Shown here: positions 50,788 to 58,695 of the stretch, one piece after another
Layout of the letters: each line of letters begins with the position of its first letter
How positions within the stretch are numbered: position 1 is the stretch's first letter
From: Paenibacillus cellulositrophicus
GTDB lineage: Bacteria > Bacillota > Bacilli > Paenibacillales > Paenibacillaceae
Reading direction: 5' to 3'
Length of the DNA stretch: 64,000 nt
Assembly (NCBI RefSeq): GCF_009363095.1
Contig: NZ_CP045296.1
Span: 248,001-312,000, forward strand
Notes under the pieces: generated by a model
What the model was told of the DNA's origin: nothing
Seen by the model: the letters and a program-made list of their open reading frames with translations, nothing else
Databases searched by the model: none
Translations under genes and position numbers: made by a program

Positions 50788-52985
50788 GCGACAATCCGTT
50801 TTACAAGCTGGCCCCTTTCATTCAGGAGTATATTTACAAAAAAAGGTGGGAGACGCTTCGTCCGGCACAGGTCGAAGCGCTCAACATCTGCTTCGATACG
50901 CGCAATCATCTGCTGATCGCGGCGGGTACGGCTTCCGGCAAGACAGAGGCTGCCTTCTTTCCAGCCATGTCCGAACTGCACGAGCGGCCGGCGAAATCTG
51001 TGGGGATTTTGTACATTGGACCACTCAAGGCGCTCATTAACGACCAGTTTGAGCGGATGAAGGACCTGCTGATCGAATCGCGGATCCCGGTATGGCACTG
51101 GCACGGCGACGTATCTCAGGCGGAGAAAACGAAGCTGATGCGAAATCCTTCGGGCATTCTGCAAATTACCCCCGAGTCGCTGGAGGGGCTGCTGATGAAC
51201 CGTCCGAATGCGATCCCGGCGCTATTTCAGGACCTCAGATACATCATTATTGATGAGGTTCATGCGTTTATGGGCGCAGACCGGGGGATTCAAGTGCTGA
51301 GCCAGATCACCAGGTTAGAGCGGATGGCGGGCTGCCGTCCTAGACGAGTGGGCTTGTCCGCCACTTTGAGCGACTACGATTCCGCAACCGCCTGGCTCGG
51401 TGCGGGCAGTCCCGAGCAAGTATCCGTGGTCACATCGCCGGGCGGCCGCAAGCTGCGGCTTCGGGTCGACCATTTTTCGTTTCCCGATGCTCGGGACGAG
51501 GAGCAGGCGGAGCAGCTGCAAAACGCACGCAAAGCGTACTACGAGTATATTTACGAGACGACGCACCTGAAGAAAGCGCTGATTTTTACGAACAGCCGGT
51601 CCGATGCCGAGCTGACGACGCTGGAAATGCGCAGGGTCGCGGCCAAACGCAGCCAGCCGGACGTCTTTTATGTGCATCACGGCAGCATTTCAGCCATGCT
51701 GCGGGAGGAAGCCGAAAGCGCGCTGAAGATCGGGCCGGGTCCGGCCGTGGCGGCGGCAACGCTGACGCTGGAGCTGGGCATAGATCTGGGAGAGCTGGAG
51801 CGGGTGGTACAGCTCGGCGCGCCGTACAGCGCATCCAGCTTCGTCCAGCGGCTTGGCCGGTCCGGACGCAGGGGCGACTCCGCTTCGGAAATGCTGTTTG
51901 TCGTACAGGAGGAAGAGGATGAAGAAGCACCGCTTCCGGCCAGAATGCCCTGGACCCTGCTTCGAGCCATCGCGGTCATTGAACTCTATGTGCGCTATAA
52001 ATGGGTGGAGCCTCATGATATCCGCCGGATGCCTGTCGGGACGCTGTACCACCAGACAATGAGCATGCTGAAGAGCATAGGGGAATCCGAACCCGCCGAA
52101 TTGGCGCGTGCGGTCCTTACGCTTCCTTCGTTTAAACATGTGACACCTGATGAGTTCAAAGAGTTTCTCAGCTACCTGATCCAGACCGACCACATCCAGT
52201 GGACCGAGGAACAGACCCTCATCATCGGGCTGACGGGGGAGAAGATCGTGAATAACTACCGTTTTTATGCGGTGTTTAAGGATGACGAGGATCACGTCGT
52301 GTATAACGGCTCCGAGGAAATCGGCTCCATCACGACGGTACCGCCGCCCGGTTATTGCTTCTCCTTGGCCGGGAAGCTGTGGAAAGTGGTGGAGGTGGAC
52401 ACCAAGCACAAAGCCGTGTATGTGAAGGCGGCCAAAGGCAAAGTGGACACACTGTGGCTTGGATCGGGCGGCGACGTTCACACGAAAGTGATGCGGAAAA
52501 TGAGAGAAGTGCTTGCCGATTCTGCGATTTATCCGTACTTGTCGCCACAGGCGGTGAATCGTTTGGAACGAGCCCGGCGCCTGGCTAGAGAAGGCGGACT
52601 GCTCCGCGATATCGTCATTCCGGCCGGCGGCGATTCGCTCTTTGTGCTGCCGTGGGTCGGCAGCAAGCAGTTCCGCACATTGGAACGGATGCTGAAGCAC
52701 CACTTGGCGGATCGCCTCTCCCTGAGATCCATCGTGCCGATGGAGCCCTACTATATGGTCGTCGCCGGTAACAGCGATGCCGGGACGCTGATCCAGGAGA
52801 TCGCGGCCGAATGTTCCCGGTGCGGCGAAGAACAGCTCCTTGCTCCGGAAGAAGCCCCGTACCTCGGCAAGTACGATGAATTTGTCGCTCCGGATCTGGT
52901 TCGCCGCGCGTTCGTCGTCGATGGGCTGGACCTCAAAGGGCTGAGAGAGGGAATATTAGGAGAGCCAGCGGAGTTTTCTTCCTAA
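50784..52985 (+). CDS. sngC: Lhr-like DEAD/DEAH-box helicase, Shango-like component SngC (BrxHI-like)
   Basis: A 733-residue superfamily 2 helicase. Q-like motif RPAQVEAL near 26-33, Walker A AAGTASGKT at 46-54, motif II DEVH at 157-160, motif III LSATLSD near 191-197, and motif VI QRLGRSGRRGD near 355-365 are all present. The C-terminal part after about 400 resembles the winged-helix region of Lhr-type helicases. Lhr-like helicases move on single-stranded DNA or unwind DNA/RNA hybrids. Its start ATG overlaps the ATPase stop by 4 bp. Together with the TerB and ATPase genes it completes the three-gene composition of Shango; a BREX type 2 remnant would also share brxD/brxHI but would have pgl genes, which are absent. 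Confidence 0.87.
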   Translation: MSDNPFYKLAPFIQEYIYKKRWETLRPAQVEALNICFDTRNHLLIAAGTASGKTEAAFFPAMSELHERPAKSVGILYIGPLKALINDQFERMKDLLIESRIPVWHWHGDVSQAEKTKLMRNPSGILQITPESLEGLLMNRPNAIPALFQDLRYIIIDEVHAFMGADRGIQVLSQITRLERMAGCRPRRVGLSATLSDYDSATAWLGAGSPEQVSVVTSPGGRKLRLRVDHFSFPDARDEEQAEQLQNARKAYYEYIYETTHLKKALIFTNSRSDAELTTLEMRRVAAKRSQPDVFYVHHGSISAMLREEAESALKIGPGPAVAAATLTLELGIDLGELERVVQLGAPYSASSFVQRLGRSGRRGDSASEMLFVVQEEEDEEAPLPARMPWTLLRAIAVIELYVRYKWVEPHDIRRMPVGTLYHQTMSMLKSIGESEPAELARAVLTLPSFKHVTPDEFKEFLSYLIQTDHIQWTEEQTLIIGLTGEKIVNNYRFYAVFKDDEDHVVYNGSEEIGSITTVPPPGYCFSLAGKLWKVVEVDTKHKAVYVKAAKGKVDTLWLGSGGDVHTKVMRKMREVLADSAIYPYLSPQAVNRLERARRLAREGGLLRDIVIPAGGDSLFVLPWVGSKQFRTLERMLKHHLADRLSLRSIVPMEPYYMVVAGNSDAGTLIQEIAAECSRCGEEQLLAPEEAPYLGKYDEFVAPDLVRRAFVVDGLDLKGLREGILGEPAEFSS

Positions 52986-53009
52986 TGGATACGAACGGGG
53001 GGACAAGAA

Positions 53010-54395
53010 TTGCCAGCTAACCAGGAGAATCATTTTTATCAACGTCTGCAGGCCGCTCATCAAATCCCGATCGGGATCATCGGGCCTAAACGTTTGGTTG
53101 AACAGATCCTGCGCGTGATCGAGACGTTTCCTTCTTTTGAAGCCGTTCCCCGGGTATTTGAGGATGCGGCGGAGGCGTCAATGCTGGCGGAACGGTTAGC
53201 CAGTGAGACGGAGGTGCTGCTCCTGTCCGACCCGTTGTCTCACAGGAAGGTCAAGGAAAACCCACGGGTAACCGTTCCAGCCCATTACGTACCGTTAACC
53301 GATGCGGGCCTCTATAAGGCGCTGTTTGCGGCGCATCAGCGCGGCCTGCTTGACCGGGGAATCTCGGTGGATACGCTCACCGAAACGATGGTTCGCAGAG
53401 CCTGCAGAGATTTAGGGATGACGGATGAACGGTGGAACGTGTATGACGGTCCGGTATATGCGTCGCCGGATAAGCTGATTGCATTCCATCAAGCCGGATT
53501 TGAGTCCGGCGGATGCTCCATCGTTTTTACAGGACAGCAGGCAGTGGCTCAGCGCTTGGAGGAAAGGGGCATCCCTTCCGAGTGGCTGCTTCCCTCCGAT
53601 CAAGACATCGTCGTCGCGCTCGAGCGGGCGCTTCTGTCAACGGAGACCCGGCGCAGCAAAGAGTCCCAAATCGTCGTCGGGATGATCAACGTCGACCATT
53701 TCGAACGCGTAGCCATGCAGCGGAGCAATGAGCATGAGGTCCAGAAGCTGAAGCTGGACATCCACCGCATGGTGCTCGACTATGTGGAATCGCTGGACGG
53801 ATTTCTGGCCCACCAGGGCGGGGACGAATACCTTTTCTTTACGACGCGGGGCATCTTCGAACGCGAAAGCGGCGGATACAAGACGATTCCGCTGGCCAAG
53901 GATGTCAATACGACGCACGGCATTTCGCTGAGCATCGGGATCGGCTTCGGCCGTTCGGCCAGTCTGGCCGGCACCCATGCCCGAACCGCAATGCGGAAGG
54001 CGAAGGAGGCAGGAGGGAATGCCTGTTTTATCGTCAGGGAGGACGAGACGCTGATCGGACCGCTCGAGATGGCCGATCCGGTCCGGGAGGTGCTGTCTTT
54101 CACCGATGCGGAGCTGATGAAGCATGCGGTGGATGCCGGCATGACCAGCGCGTATTTGAGCCGGCTGCTTCATAACCGGGCCAAGTACGGCCAAACCGAT
54201 TATAAGGTCCATGAGCTGGCGTCATTGCTCGGCATTACGGTACGAAGCGCGCATCGGCTGCTGCTGCAGTGGATCGATCATGGGCTGGTGGCAATTGCCG
54301 GCATGGAGAAGGTGCCGCGCGGGCGGCCGCGGCAAATATTCAGGTTTACCTGTTTGGACAGGACTTCGTCTGAAGCAGGAGACGTGCCTGATTGA
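53010..54395 (+). CDS. GGDEF-like nucleotide cyclase-fold protein with C-terminal winged HTH
   Basis: A 461-residue protein. Residues about 18-125 resemble a Rossmann-like sensor domain (IGIIGPKRLVEQILRVIETFP), similar to the N-terminal part of PrpR-type regulators. Residues about 215-345 contain a GGDEF/GTP-cyclohydrolase-III-like palm: VGMINVDHFERV with the first metal Asp, GGDEYLFF at about 270-277 and SLSIGIGFGRSASLAGTHARTAMRKAKEAGGN. The last 65 residues form a winged helix (DYKVHELASLLGITVRSAHRLLLQWIDHGLV, GRPRQIFRF). The TTG start at 53010 follows CGGGGGGAC. It lies only 24 bp after the helicase gene and is probably co-transcribed. Such a protein could make or sense a cyclic nucleotide and control transcription; whether it belongs to the defence cluster is unknown. 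Confidence 0.72.
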   Translation: MPANQENHFYQRLQAAHQIPIGIIGPKRLVEQILRVIETFPSFEAVPRVFEDAAEASMLAERLASETEVLLLSDPLSHRKVKENPRVTVPAHYVPLTDAGLYKALFAAHQRGLLDRGISVDTLTETMVRRACRDLGMTDERWNVYDGPVYASPDKLIAFHQAGFESGGCSIVFTGQQAVAQRLEERGIPSEWLLPSDQDIVVALERALLSTETRRSKESQIVVGMINVDHFERVAMQRSNEHEVQKLKLDIHRMVLDYVESLDGFLAHQGGDEYLFFTTRGIFERESGGYKTIPLAKDVNTTHGISLSIGIGFGRSASLAGTHARTAMRKAKEAGGNACFIVREDETLIGPLEMADPVREVLSFTDAELMKHAVDAGMTSAYLSRLLHNRAKYGQTDYKVHELASLLGITVRSAHRLLLQWIDHGLVAIAGMEKVPRGRPRQIFRFTCLDRTSSEAGDVPD

Positions 54396-54449
54396 ATTTG
54401 AAGATTGAATGCCTAACGAACACGAGAACTGAAAATGATGTTTACCTGC

Positions 54450-54481
54450 GGGGAATCTTTTAAAGAAGATTCTCCTTTTTC
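54450..54481 (+). terminator. Intrinsic terminator after the Shango-like operon
   Basis: GG and GAATCTT (54451-54459) pair with AAGATTC and CC (54466-54475), followed by five T. It closes the rightward four-gene unit. Confidence 0.7.
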
Positions 54482-54527
54482 GTTTGGGGATGCCAAGGCA
54501 GCGTATTTGACGATATGAAGGATCCTG

Positions 54528-55073
54528 TTAGCCTGTTAATTGCGTTTTATACAGCTGCACAACTTGCGTTGCTACAGCTTCAATATCACTATCTAATTCT
54601 CCTAATACATAGGCTTCCAATACTCCCATGGTTGCCGTTCCTAAAAACTTCAAAAAAATTTGCTTATCAATAATCGGAAGCGAATCCTCATTAAGCTTTT
54701 TGTCGATCTCCGCCATAGTAAAAGACAATAGCTTTTTGCGAAATGTTGAGGCACCTTCACTTTTAAACAATGCTGCAAAAAATGATTTATGCTGCTCAAA
54801 ATAAGAAAACCATAGTATCGAACCTTCGATAAGCCCCTTGTCTTTTTTTTGATCACATATTTCTCGCAATTGTGCTATATGGTCGTCCACAATCTTGTCT
54901 AACAGATCATATTTATCAGTATAATGCAGGTAGAATGTTTTTCGGCCAATATCAGCTTTTTCCGTAAGTTTTTTAACCGTAATCTCATCAAACCCTTCCT
55001 GAAGTAACATTTGCAAAAAAGTCGATTGAATCGCTTGCCGAGACTTTAAAATTCTTCGATCTGTTTTAACCAT
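54528..55073 (-). CDS. TetR/AcrR family transcriptional regulator (Firmicutes YsiA/DhaS-like C-terminal type)
   Basis: A 181-residue repressor. Residues about 8-55 carry the TetR helix-turn-helix: RQAIQSTFLQMLLQEGFDEITVKKLTEKADIGRKTFYLHYTDKYDLLDKI. The remaining helices form the ligand domain. ATG 55073 was chosen since AAGGAGG lies 8 bp upstream on the minus strand; the longer frame to 55127 has no SD. Its codon use and base composition are clearly richer in A and T than the flanking genes, suggesting a different origin. It diverges from the Cys-hydrolase gene across 169 bp with inverted repeats and probably represses it. Confidence 0.87.
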   Translation of the reverse strand: MVKTDRRILKSRQAIQSTFLQMLLQEGFDEITVKKLTEKADIGRKTFYLHYTDKYDLLDKIVDDHIAQLREICDQKKDKGLIEGSILWFSYFEQHKSFFAALFKSEGASTFRKKLLSFTMAEIDKKLNEDSLPIIDKQIFLKFLGTATMGVLEAYVLGELDSDIEAVATQVVQLYKTQLTG

Positions 55074-55111
55074 GCAGCAGTCCTCCTTGATGATTGTACA
55101 CAATGAAAACA

Positions 55112-55216
55112 ACTTGTGTATTAACACGCATATTGCGCGATGTGGTCATTGAATCACCAGACCCCTTATTTTAAAGTAAATATACACGAGGCGATTAATA
55201 CGCACAAGTGTATATT
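55112..55216. promoter_or_regulatory. Inverted repeats between the TetR and hydrolase genes
   Basis: AATATACAC (55179-55187) is matched by GTGTATATT (55208-55216), 20 bp apart. ACTTGTG (55112-55118) is matched by CACAAGT (55203-55209), one near each gene start. These are candidate TetR operators controlling both divergent promoters. Confidence 0.4.
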
Positions 55217-55242
55217 ATATATGAATAAAGGTGGTTTTAACT

Positions 55243-56160
55243 GTGACAGTCACCAAAAGGAACGTGAAATTTTATGCACATGGGCTACAAATAGCCGCGA
55301 TTTTAAATGTACCTGAACTTGCTGGAGACAAAAAACAAAATCCAGCTATAGTTTGCGTTCATCCGGGCAGCAGCTGTAAAGAACAAACGGCGGGCATTTA
55401 TGCGGAGAAACTTGCTGAGCTAGGTTACGTAACGATTGTATTCGATGCATCCTATCAAGGAGAAAGCGATGGCGAGCCTCGTTATGCTGAACACCCGGCT
55501 TCACGTGTTGAGGATATCCGGTCTGCGGTTGATTACTTAACGACTCTGGATTATGTCGATGAAGATCGTATTGGCGTGTTAGGTATTTGTGCAGGAGGCG
55601 GATATGCTGTAAATGCTTCGATGACAGAACGCCGCATCAAAGCTGTAGGTGCAGTTTCCGTTGCGAATATAGGTCGAGGATATCGTGAAAACGATCCAAT
55701 CAACATGTTAGAGCAGGTTGCCCTGCAACGTACGGCTGAAGCACGTGGAGCCGAGCCTCTGGTTATTCAATGGATTCCTAACAGTCATGCTGAAAGAGAA
55801 GAAGCGGGAATGACTGAACTGGATCTTGTACAAGCGGTTGATTACTATAGAACACCAAGAGGTCAGAGCCCTAACGCTCCAAACAAATTGAAATTCACCA
55901 GTGTTGATTCAATCATTGCCTTTGATGCTTTCCATTTGGCAGAAACTTTACTGACTCAACCTTTGCAAATCATTGTCGGTGGTGTACAAGGAGCGTTTGG
56001 ATCATATAAGGATGGCCACGAGCTTTATAACCGAGCAGCTTCAGAGAAAAAGGATTTGTTCGTTATTGAAGGGGCAAGCCACTATGACCTGTACGACAGA
56101 CCAGAGCCAGTGAATAAAGCCGTTGAAAAATTAGGTGCCTTCTATAAAGAAAATCTTTAG
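55243..56160 (+). CDS. Alpha/beta hydrolase with Cys nucleophile (dienelactone hydrolase-like)
   Basis: A 305-residue protein of the dienelactone hydrolase/YcjY-like group. NPAIVCVHPGSSCKEQT provides the oxyanion segment, YQGESDGEPRY is typical of the group, and the elbow is GICAG at 114-118, so the nucleophile is Cys116 and not Ser. The triad His is in EGASHYDLYD and an Asp is in the preceding strand region. The GTG at 55243 is 8 bp after AAAGGTGG; GTG 55231 overlaps the SD. It is AT-richer than neighbours, like its divergent TetR partner. The natural substrate is unknown; members cleave lactones or small esters and some are induced by aromatic or electrophilic compounds. Confidence 0.82.
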   Translation: MTVTKRNVKFYAHGLQIAAILNVPELAGDKKQNPAIVCVHPGSSCKEQTAGIYAEKLAELGYVTIVFDASYQGESDGEPRYAEHPASRVEDIRSAVDYLTTLDYVDEDRIGVLGICAGGGYAVNASMTERRIKAVGAVSVANIGRGYRENDPINMLEQVALQRTAEARGAEPLVIQWIPNSHAEREEAGMTELDLVQAVDYYRTPRGQSPNAPNKLKFTSVDSIIAFDAFHLAETLLTQPLQIIVGGVQGAFGSYKDGHELYNRAASEKKDLFVIEGASHYDLYDRPEPVNKAVEKLGAFYKENL

Positions 56161-56185
56161 CAAGCAGCTAAATATTCAGAACCTT

Positions 56186-56221
56186 AGCGGTGCAGGCAAT
56201 GAACCTGTATCGCTTTTTTTT
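56186..56221 (+). terminator. Intrinsic terminator after the Cys-hydrolase gene
   Basis: AGCG and CAGG elements pair with CCTG and CGCT around a seven-base loop and end in eight T. Confidence 0.75.
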
Positions 56222-56325
56222 GCGCCAAAATCCCGCTAATTTAAAGACGATTAAAAGATTTGTCTTTATATAGGCCGAGTCTTTATGATGAAGTGGAAAA
56301 CGATTGAATGGGAGGAAGAACAAGG

Positions 56326-57342
56326 ATGAAAAATGTAGCTGAATTGGAAGCACGGCTGGCCCAGCCGTCCGAAGCGCTCATTGCCGACCTCATGTCTGTC
56401 GAAGGGGATATTCTCGTGCTTGGCGTTGGCGGCAAAATGGGTCCGAGTCTGGCCAGACTGGCCGCGAATGCGATACGAATGGGGGGCATGAACAAGAAGG
56501 TCATCGGGGTATCGCGCTTCTCGAATGAAGAGACGCGCAAGGAACTGGAGGATGCCGGGGTGACTACGATTTCGTGCGATTTGCTGAATGATCAGGAACT
56601 CCAGCAGCTGCCCGACGTGCCGAACGTCATTTTCATGGCCGGACATAAATTCGGAACGACGGGAAGGGAGTATTTTACATGGGCGATGAACAGCTATTTG
56701 CCCGGCAGGGTCGCCGAGAAATACCGCGATTCCAGGATCGTTGTGTTTTCTTCCGGCAACGTGTATCCCTTCACCCCGGTCGCCAGCGGTGGAGCCAGTG
56801 AGCATACTCCACCGGAACCGGTCGGAGAATATGCGCAGTCCTGCCTCGGCAGGGAGCGGATCTTCGATTATTTCTCACATCAGAATGGTACGCCGATGGC
56901 GATTTACCGGCTGAACTATGCGATCGACATGCGGTACGGCGTGTTGTTGGAGCTGGCGAAGTCCGTCAACGAAGGAAGGCCGGTCGATGTGACGATGGGC
57001 TACGCCAATGTCATTTGGCAGGGGGATGCGAACGAAATGGCGCTGCGCTGCCTGACCCAATGCGCCAACCCGCCGCAGATCATCAACGTGACGGGACCGG
57101 AAACGATGTCGATCCGCTGGGCGGCGGAAGAGTTGGCGCGCCGTTTAGGCAAAGAAGTGGTGTTTACGGGGACGGAGGCGGATACTGCGCTGCTCAGCAA
57201 CGCGTCGAAGTCCCATCAGCTGTTCGGCTATCCGCGGGTATCCCTCCTGCAAATGATCGACTGGATCGCGGACTGGGTTCGGCAGGGTGGGGCGACATGG
57301 AGCAAACCTACGCATTTTCAGGAAAGAAAGGGGAAGTTCTGA
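56326..57342 (+). CDS. NAD-dependent epimerase/dehydratase family protein (extended SDR)
   Basis: A 338-residue Rossmann-fold protein: ILVLGVGGKMGPSLARLAANA is the nucleotide-binding loop, NVIFMAGHKFGT resembles the family's second strand, and VFSSGNVYPF (the usual SSxxVY) continues with the YxxxK region altered to EYAQSCLGRERIFDYF, so the classic YxxxK is not evident. VTGPETMSIRWAAEELARRLGK closes the fold. It may act on a sugar or sugar-acid, given that a DapA-family gene follows 1 bp later. The ATG at 56326 has GGGAGGAAG upstream. It is probably part of the sugar module that continues through the ABC importer. Confidence 0.75.
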   Translation: MKNVAELEARLAQPSEALIADLMSVEGDILVLGVGGKMGPSLARLAANAIRMGGMNKKVIGVSRFSNEETRKELEDAGVTTISCDLLNDQELQQLPDVPNVIFMAGHKFGTTGREYFTWAMNSYLPGRVAEKYRDSRIVVFSSGNVYPFTPVASGGASEHTPPEPVGEYAQSCLGRERIFDYFSHQNGTPMAIYRLNYAIDMRYGVLLELAKSVNEGRPVDVTMGYANVIWQGDANEMALRCLTQCANPPQIINVTGPETMSIRWAAEELARRLGKEVVFTGTEADTALLSNASKSHQLFGYPRVSLLQMIDWIADWVRQGGATWSKPTHFQERKGKF

Positions 57343-57343
57343 T

Positions 57344-58432
57344 ATGAAAAATCCGGAGCATTCGCTAACCGCAGAGCAAATCGCAGCGCTGCACGACGGC
57401 CTGGTCATCCCGGCCCACCCGCTGGCACTGGATGAAAACCGGAAGCTGGATGAGCGGCATCAGCGGGCATTGACGCGTTACTATATAGATTCAGGCGCAG
57501 GAGGAATCGCCGTAGGCGTCCATTCCACCCAGTTTGAAATCCGGGACCCCGGCGTCGATTTGTTCGAGCCTGTCCTTCGGATGGCGGCCGAGGAAGTCCA
57601 GCGCGCACAGCTGCAGCGTCCCTTCATTTTAGTGGCTGGCATATGCGGTCCGACCGCCCAAGCGCTCAGAGAGGCGGAAACCGCGCGGAAGCTCGGCTAT
57701 GATGCAGGTCTGCTCAGCATGGGAGGACTAGCGAATTGGAGCGAGGAAGAGCTGCTGCAGCGCACACGGGAAGTGGCTCAAAGGATACCCCTCATCGGTT
57801 TCTATCTCCAACCCTCCGTGGGCGGACGAATGTTCAGCTTCGACTTCTGGCGGGAATTCGCCGAAATCCCCAACGTCGTCGCCATCAAGATGGCGCCGTT
57901 CAACCGGTATCAAACCCTCGATGTTGCCCGGGCTGTCTGTTATTCCAGCCGCCGCGACGAAATCGCCCTGTACACAGGCAATGACGACAACATCATTGTT
58001 GATCTACTCACGACTTACCGGTTCCGGGTGGATGGTGAGCTCGTGGAGAAGAAGGTTGTCGGCGGACTGCTTGGCCATTGGGCGGTATGGACGCGGAAAG
58101 CCGTAGAGCTGCTGGAGGAAATCAAGCGGGTTCGCGGCGGAGGCGCCATTTCGGAAGAATGGCTGAGACGGAATGTGGAGGTGACCGACACCAATGCAGC
58201 GTTTTTCGATCCGGCCCACCAATTCGCCGGTTGCATTCCGGGCATTCACGAAGTGCTGCGGAGGCAGGGGCTGATGCGAGGGATCTGGTGCCTGAATCCG
58301 GAAGAGACGCTTTCTCCTGGGCAGACGGAAGAAATCGACCGGATTTATCGGGATTATCCCCATTTGAACGACGACGATTTTGTCCGCGAGCAACTGAATA
58401 AGTGGCTGGAAACGAAATCCAGTCACGCGTAG
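57344..58432 (+). CDS. Dihydrodipicolinate synthase (DapA) family aldolase
   Basis: A 362-residue TIM-barrel lyase, longer than the usual 290-300 residues of DapA. The barrel is evident from GGIAVGVHSTQF, RPFILVAGICGPT, AGLLSMGGLANW, IGFYLQPSVGG and NVVAIKMAPFNRYQT, the last with the Schiff-base Lys. Members cleave or make 2-keto-3-deoxy sugar acids, N-acetylneuraminate or related compounds. The C-terminal about 70 residues are additional. ATG 57344 lies 1 bp after the epimerase stop, and the two are co-expressed. The substrate is likely a keto-acid from the sugar imported by the neighbouring transporter; this is inferred from context only. The gap 58433-58695 holds no gene. Confidence 0.8.
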   Translation: MKNPEHSLTAEQIAALHDGLVIPAHPLALDENRKLDERHQRALTRYYIDSGAGGIAVGVHSTQFEIRDPGVDLFEPVLRMAAEEVQRAQLQRPFILVAGICGPTAQALREAETARKLGYDAGLLSMGGLANWSEEELLQRTREVAQRIPLIGFYLQPSVGGRMFSFDFWREFAEIPNVVAIKMAPFNRYQTLDVARAVCYSSRRDEIALYTGNDDNIIVDLLTTYRFRVDGELVEKKVVGGLLGHWAVWTRKAVELLEEIKRVRGGGAISEEWLRRNVEVTDTNAAFFDPAHQFAGCIPGIHEVLRRQGLMRGIWCLNPEETLSPGQTEEIDRIYRDYPHLNDDDFVREQLNKWLETKSSHA

Positions 58433-58695
58433 AAAATGATAAAAACCTGACATCCCGAAAGCGGAGAATTTGATATATTTCTACCGATTTAGCATTTTCC
58501 ACACCGCTCAAAAGCTTGATGCAGCAGCATTTTTAGCCATTTCGGTGCTCATGGTTCGGTAAATTCCAATCTCAAGGAAATCACGCTGTTTACCGCAGGT
58601 GGAAGCGTTTTTATGATGGGATTACCGGTGAATCACGAACACCGAAAATCGTAACACCCCCAAGATGAGCCCCAAAACATGAAGGAGGAAAGAGT

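Noticed and set aside
47741..52985. BREX type 2 system
   Set aside because: DUF2791 and Lhr-like proteins also occur in BREX as BrxD and BrxHI, but no pglX methylase, pglZ or pglW gene is present. The TerB-ATPase-helicase set fits Shango better.
53010..54395. A plain diguanylate cyclase
   Set aside because: The palm is divergent, and a winged helix follows it. A regulator with a cyclase-like fold is the safer call.
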